Positions 59,368 to 64,000 of a stretch of DNA of 64,000 nt are shown piece after piece. Under the pieces are notes generated by a model, which was not told the origin of the DNA, did no database searches, and saw nothing but the letters and a program-made list of their open reading frames with translations. Numbering within the stretch: the stretch's first letter is position 1; each line of letters starts with the position of its first letter. This stretch comes from Paralvinella palmiformis (taxonomy: Eukaryota > Annelida > Polychaeta > Terebellida > Alvinellidae). The stretch is from assembly GCA_025642065.1 (NCBI GenBank), contig JAODUP010000443.1:393501-457500 (forward strand), given 5' to 3'. A program made the position numbers and the translations under genes.

Positions 59368-62300
59368 CTGTAATGTTTCTAGAAATTAGAGGAACAAGAA
59401 CAATAATTTATGTTTAGATCAATAAGAGGTGACGGTTCGTTTAAATAGATTGGACACTAGACGTTTGATCAGATCGTGCTTCTTTATTGATCGATTCTTC
59501 CTCCAGTCGATTGATCAAAGCATCAATTGATCCAACCATCTACAAACAGGATATATTAAATAATTAAAGTTCAGGAAATTCGTTGACGTCCGATTGCTTC
59601 GGACTCGCTGTACCCTTCTGACTAATGACCTTTGGCTCTCCATAGTTTGTACGGCAGTGGAGGGGGGTGGGTAAATGTCAACGTGCACGAGGATCATGTT
59701 GCCGTCTCCATATCGAATCAGGTCACAATATCTGGTATTTCCATCCTCGTTTGATTTTATCTGACCCCGGGATCGGCCTACTGACAACTATTAACTGGCT
59801 CAGTCGTCGGATCATTTACATAAATCTAACAGTTCGGCTGACCTTTAATTCGTGGTACAAGAATAGAAACAGTGTTCATAAAGAATTTCACCGCGCGGTT
59901 TAATTAGCCGTTTCAGTCACATTTGCGGCTGTTTAGATCAAATATATTGTATCATTCGTAAATTTTACCATTTCTTCCGAACTTCTGATTGGCCGACACT
60001 TGTTTACATTGTTATAAACCGGTCATAGAAACCGATTGTACATAGTGACGTCATACCTCGGGGATATCCGGCCTGTGTCTGGCTTCAAAATGGTTGAGCC
60101 CACAGATAAGCTTTAAGTCCACTCACCAGCACTTTCGATTGAATTAGTTTAATATGTGTTTAATCGTATTTATATGTTGCCATCATTTATCATTAGTCTG
60201 AACATATATGTATTAGTACAGCAAATTTGAAATAAATGTGGACCTTTTCTTTAATATGAAGGTTCTGCATAACATCTGAGCTGTACATATGTGCAATCAT
60301 TGCATTACGCGTAGGTTCTACAAGATACGTTTTTCAATACTTTATCGGTTCAAAGACATGAAGACTAATTTAGATAAACGCAGCATATAATATCCGAAGT
60401 GTCCTAATGCAAAATGGTAACGTGCTCAAATTTTCTATGTATTCCGTTGAGCGTCGATCATATGAACGCTTAACTACACTTCGCTTCAGAGTAACGTTCA
60501 TCCATAACAGTCATCAATTTAATATGCAAATTTAAATATAAATGCAAAAATAAATATATACAATTCGAAAGGGGCAAGAAAATAGTTTTTAGTTTTATTT
60601 TGAGCACAAACTTAGTAGAATAAGTAAACCCTTTTACAACTTAAAATAAATGCTACTTCCTTGAAAATAAGTAATTTAATATTGATATCGATACTTCTCG
60701 GGTTTGAAATCTTTCGATCTGATCAAATGTATTATTTATTTAATTATTTTACGTTGCCGCTAAATTTCACTAATTACCTTTCTTTTCCGTCTTCGTCAGA
60801 TGAAGATACTGCGTCATCTTTTCGGTAAAGCAGGCGAATATCTTGCTGTCATCTCTTTGCTGCACCATCATCAACGTTACCTGACAGATAATACATATAT
60901 ATTGTTATTACTGAAATTGACTTCTATTAATGTGTCTGTGTCTAAATAGTTATGTGGAAGTATGCTGCGTTGTGTTAACTCTAAGAGTAGTTCTTTGCTT
61001 GTATGCGTGCAATTGTCCTGTGTATCGCGTGTGTTGTATGTATGTATGTATGTATGCGTGGGTGTGTGTATGTATGGGGGGGGGGGGAGTCATCGGCTAA
61101 CTAGATATATTTATTTTACCTCTTTGTAGGAGCTCTCTAGTATGCCAAGGAAGATGTTAACAATAACGATATATATGACAACCATAAACGTAGCAAAGTA
61201 CACTGGTCCTAGTATCCTGAAAGGACAATAATTATAATTACGATGATAATAATAATAATAATAATAATAATAAAGGTTAGAAATTAAAAAAGCTATTTAA
61301 GTGATAAGCAAGAATATTATTATGATGTCTATTTTGGTTGACACCATTCATTGTCCTATCGTGTCAGTTTATTTGCCCATTTGAAATCACTTCGCTCTAT
61401 ATCTTCTTAGTTTTTAAATTAAAATATTTTAATTATAATTTGTCCTCGCGTTTTTCTGTATGTATGTACGTATGTTTATCTGTCCCACGTGTCTATCTGT
61501 TTACCCATTTACCCAGTCTATCAGTCTCACCTGTCTATCTGTTTACCCAGTCTATCGATCTCACCTGTCTATTTCTTTACCCAGTCTATCAGTATCGCCC
61601 GTCTATCTGTTTACCGAGTGCATAGGTCTCACTTGTCTATCAATTTACCTAGTCTATCGGTCTCACCCGTCTATCAGTTTACCGAGTCTACCAATCTCAC
61701 CCGTCTATCAATTTACCGAGTGCATAGGTCTCACCTGTCTGTCTCCTCCATTTGGTGCACATCGAACTTGCCAATCAACATCGAATACAACGACTCCATA
61801 ACAGAGATCACCGTCTTGAAGTCGCTCATCTCCTTAGAGAAGAGGAAGTAACCGGAGGAGGTGAAGGCCATGAAGAGTACCGAAAACATGACGCCGAACG
61901 ACACCAGAGACGGGGCGGCATGTTTTAGTGTCCGGGCGAAGTGCACCACGTGATGATTGAAGCGGAGAATCCTCAAGAACTTCACGTCAGCCATGAATAC
62001 GATAAAGCCAATGACGTCCCACTGGAGCTCCTCGTAGTAGGCGAACAACTTGAAGTTCATGTACTTATCTGGAAAACATCATCGAATGGGAAGAGGCGTG
62101 GTTATTTAATGGCTGACCGGGTGATTCTTTGTTCGATGAGTTGTGAGGGTCGGAAAGGAAAACTTCAGATGGACGAGCTCGTCATCAAAAGGGGAAGTTC
62201 GTTGTACCAAAAACCGGATCGGTTATGGATGTCTAAAACTACTTTGGAGGATGAGCTTTTTACAACTTGAAATATTTCCAAAGTAAATCCGACTGACAAA

Positions 62301-63766
62301 ATGCCGTAACGGGAAGCGACATCTGGTGTTCGATTTTTAGCTGGTATCATATTTGCTTATGAGATGGGAATATAAAGTCAGACATTATTTCAAAATATAA
62401 CTTAGAAGTATACAGCTTGTGTGTATAACATTGGATTAGTTAGTATATGAAGTTATACTACATAAAAGATGATGATGATGATGGTAGTGATGATTTATAT
62501 TTTACGGCCACGTTTGCGCACACGGTAGGCTAAATGGGGAAGAGCGACCTCCGAAAGTAATGAAGCCAAGTCCAAGATGAAACACCCTTCTGATATACCC
62601 ACAACAAGATGCTAACTCAGGTGGTAGTGATCGGTGGTGCAACGCTCTACCGGTTAGACCACAGAGGCGCCCTATGCTCAATACAAGAACAGCTAGCATA
62701 TGATTCTGTTTTCATATAGCGATACACATATTTATTTTCCATATGTTCGCTGGCATATGTTACCTTTATTCTTAGCCAGGTCGCTGAGCACCAGACGACC
62801 GATTATTTCTTTCATCAGATACATCGCCAGGGCTGCCCAGGATAGAACGATCACGGCTAGTTCAATATAGTTCAACGGATCCTTCCAGTAGTTGCCTTTA
62901 CTGTTCCGGAACTGCATCACCTCGCGCACCATGAAGACAATTATTATTATTATGTACAGTATCTCACACGCCACCAGGAACACGTTCATTCCGGATAACC
63001 GGATGTACAGCTGGAACGACTCGACCCGGGACTGCGGCAGTAGGGCCCCTATCGCAGGCGATTCCAGTAAGTAGCTGATATGGGAGAAGTAGTTCGTGTT
63101 CGGATTGTACGAGTTAAACTCGACAAATATGGCCCTGGTGTCGCGATCCAGCCAGCCGTTCTCCACCAGCTGGTCCATCAGCTCCAGAGCTTGTCCCTTG
63201 CTGCTTCCCAGGTTGGCCACGTAGCCTCCACCGCCGTACGTTCCCAGCTTGCCGATGAGGGGAATACCCTTCAGATCCGTAAAACTTCGGTATCTGAATG
63301 CCTTCTGGATCCGGGTCAGTTCGCCATCGTCCGTGTAGTTCGTGCGCTGGTCCAATTGCCATTCTAACCCGAAGTCTCGATCCTCCTCATCCATAATATT
63401 GTACAGGCCATCGGAAGGTATGTTTATGCCAGTATTAACTGGGGGCTGTTTGTCAGCTGAAAACAGAAGAAGAAGAAAAAAAACAAATATCGGCTAATCA
63501 CTTAAAATATTTCGCTTAAAACAAATTGACGACGCGAAGAAAACAAAATGGTTACCATAATCAGGTAAATGCTAAGTTGTCGGCCACTCACCTTGTTTCA
63601 CTCTGACTTGCCGCATCACAAGAGGACCAACTCTATAACTGACACCATCTGATAAGAATTGCCTTTCTCTTGGTGTTCCTGGCTGGCCATTATAATTTTG
63701 TATATAAAATAAGCGCTCCACTAGCACGTTGCGAGCCCAGTACCAAAATGCATGACCATCAGTCAC
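59197..63766 (-). CDS. Polycystin-1-like protein, C-terminal channel part
   Basis: Cation-channel-like C-terminus of a PKD1-family polycystin. Minus-strand exons in order are 63766-63592, 63456-62764, 62068-61735, 61216-61120 and 60880-60778. All four junctions match in phase. Two possible tail exons follow, at 59539-59441 and 59367-59197. The TOP domain starts FWYWARNVLVERLF and VGPLVMRQVRVK, then YGGGGYVANLG, LDRDTRAIFVEFNSYNPNTN and ESFQLYIRLSG. S2-S6 follow, including MADVKFLRILRFNHHV (S4/S5) and ILGPVYFATFMVVIYIVIVN (S6). The LDRDTRAIFVEFNSYN block and lack of EF hands favour PKD1-like over PKD2. The gene's 5' part, with any PLAT, GAIN or extracellular domains, lies beyond the right edge. 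Confidence 0.85.
59441..59539 (-). CDS. Candidate alternative coiled-coil exon of the polycystin gene
   Basis: The acceptor CTGTTTGTAG is followed by a phase-0 frame MVGSIDALINRLEEESINKE ... TSSVQSI ending in TAA. Leu/Ile heptads continue the coiled-coil theme of 59197-59367. Joining it directly to the 60778 exon gives an early stop, so its exact connection is unresolved. It may be an alternative last exon. Confidence 0.4.
   Translation of the reverse strand: MVGSIDALINRLEEESINKEARSDQTSSVQSI
60778..60880 (-). CDS. Polycystin-like exon after S6
   Basis: Acceptor TTATCTGTCAG, donor AAAG|GTAATT. It encodes VTLMMVQQRDDSKIFACFTE and KMTQYLHLTKTEKK, the cytoplasmic segment directly following S6. 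Phase 0 joins the S6 exon (YKE|V). Confidence 0.7.
61120..61216 (-). CDS. Polycystin-like S6 exon
   Basis: Acceptor GTCCTTTCAG, donor GAG|GTAAAA. The AG from the pore exon plus G makes Arg. It reads ILGPVYFATFMVVIYIVIVN then IFLGILESSYKE, matching the polycystin S6 (LGPxYFxxFxxxxxxxxxNMFLAIxxxxYxE). Confidence 0.88.
61480..61745. repeat. 34-bp tandem repeat containing splice-donor-like sequence
   Basis: About 7 units of CTGTCTATCTGTTTACCCAG plus TCTATCGATCTCAC-like sequence. The array starts at the donor of the exon ending at 61735. Read on the minus strand each unit carries a GACRGGTGAGAC-like sequence nearly identical to the real donor GACAG|GTGAGACC. Confidence 0.9.
61735..62068 (-). CDS. 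Polycystin-like S3-pore exon
   Basis: The split codon G|AT joins the 62764 exon. It holds KYMNFKLFAYYEELQWDVIG (S3), the S4/S5 segment VKFLRILRFNHHVVHFARTL, S5 APSLVSFGVMFSVLFMAF, and the pore loop ESLYSMLIGKFD. The filter position LGD of PKD2 reads IGK here. Confidence 0.9.
62468..62672 (-). repeat. tRNA-derived SINE, family A, full length
   Basis: The tail GATGATGATGATG is at 62469-62481. The head ends CTCTACCGGTTAGACCACAG and AGGCGCC, which reads on the minus strand as a tRNA-like start with A box TGTGGTCTAACCGGTAGAGC. It lies in an intron of the polycystin-like gene. Confidence 0.85.
62764..63456 (-). CDS. Polycystin-like TOP-domain and S2 exon
   Basis: 230 full codons. The acidic loop NIMDEEDRDFGLEWQL is followed by the TOP-domain core (GTYGGGGYVANLG, LDRDTRAIFVEFNSYN, YLLESPAIGALLPQ) and S2 (MNVFLVACEILYIIIIIVFM), with YWKDPLNYIELAVIVLSWAA leading into S3. 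The acceptor TTTTCAG and donor AAAG|GTAACA are both phase-consistent. Confidence 0.92.
63592..63766 (-). CDS. Polycystin-like exon at start of TOP domain
   Basis: 58 codons starting VTDGHAFWYWARNVLVERLF, with NYNG and FLSDGVSYRVGPLVMRQVRV, the conserved entry to the polycystin domain after S1. Acceptor TATTTACAG. S1 itself must be encoded further right, outside the window. Confidence 0.88.
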
Positions 63767-63787
63767 CTGTAAATACGTATATATTTG

Positions 63788-63917
63788 TGTTACGGCTAAT
63801 CTGTATAATCAGGTAATACGTATATTATCTGACATTTTCGGGTAATGTATTTTAAATCTCAGTTAGCAAGAGACGTATTGCCCAAATATTTCAGCTAATG
63901 TATATATTATCTGATTT

Positions 63918-63920
<3 letters not shown>
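63788..63920. mobile_element. Palindromic MITE, copy 3, right end eroded
   Basis: Begins TGTTACGGCTAATCTGTATA, followed by ATCAGGTAATACGTATATTA. The core ATCTCAGTTAGCAAGAGACGTA is the reverse complement of the core in copies 1 and 2 (TACGTCTATTGCTA). The right terminal repeat is replaced by a (TA)n tract at 63919-63960. Confidence 0.6.
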
Positions 63921-63965
<45 letters not shown>

Positions 63966-64000
63966 CATGTGTTTCTGTGTGTGTGTGAGAGAGAGAGAGA
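63919..64000. repeat. (TA)n, (GT)n and (GA)n microsatellites at window end
   Basis: A TA run, a short GTGTGT stretch, then GAGAGA up to the last base. Intronic in the polycystin-like gene. Confidence 0.9.

Noticed and set aside
61338..61851. Plus-strand frames rich in LSVYP/LSICLPS repeats
   Set aside because: Produced by the 34-bp tandem array beside the polycystin-like exon.
63080..63367. Plus-strand 95-codon frame
   Set aside because: Antisense shadow of the polycystin TOP-domain exon.

Overview
This is animal (metazoan) nuclear DNA: AT-rich, intron-rich and full of decayed transposons, tRNA-derived SINEs and TA/GT/CT microsatellites. The conserved genes (a big-brain aquaporin, a PKD1-type polycystin, a Bcl-2 homologue, and a possible TIR-ankyrin protein) together with abundant CR1/L2 LINE remnants fit a lophotrochozoan, most likely a mollusc. 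That assignment is inference; no species-diagnostic sequence was recognised. Most long open frames are chance or transposon-derived. Real genes were found by joining short exons across GT/AG sites with matching phase.

Layout. 1-33 kb is almost entirely repeats: a broken pogo/Tigger-type transposase (about 2.1-3.7 kb, minus), a decayed Harbinger-like element with a Myb/SANT remnant (about 4.2-9.5 kb), LINE fragments, two copies of a roughly 2 kb composite repeat (about 11.0-13.8 and 19.5-22.0 kb) flanked by inverted SINEs, an AATTCC-rich element, and a 2.2 kb degraded CR1/L2 LINE on the minus strand (30.3-32.5 kb).

33-46 kb is a gene region on the plus strand. Three phase-compatible exons (34.3-37.8 kb) encode the BH1 and BH2 regions of a Bcl-2 family protein. 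Six exons (39.1-46.0 kb) encode a protein of about 970 residues or more with a TIR-like alpha/beta domain, a linker, a long ankyrin array interrupted by a non-ankyrin insert, and a short cysteine-containing C-terminus. Their introns hold a 46-bp and a 135-bp tandem array. The Bcl-2 homologue and the TIR-ankyrin gene side by side suggest a cell-death or innate-immunity locus, and this is the best candidate for an undescribed system here.

46-51 kb shows no gene. 51.5-57.5 kb (plus) holds a complete five-exon big brain (bib)-like aquaporin of 383 residues with both NPA motifs. 59.2-63.8 kb (minus) holds the 3' end of a polycystin-1-like channel gene: TOP domain, S2-S6 and coiled-coil tail exons. 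Its 5' part lies beyond the right edge. The bib and polycystin genes converge on the 57.5-59.2 kb spacer.
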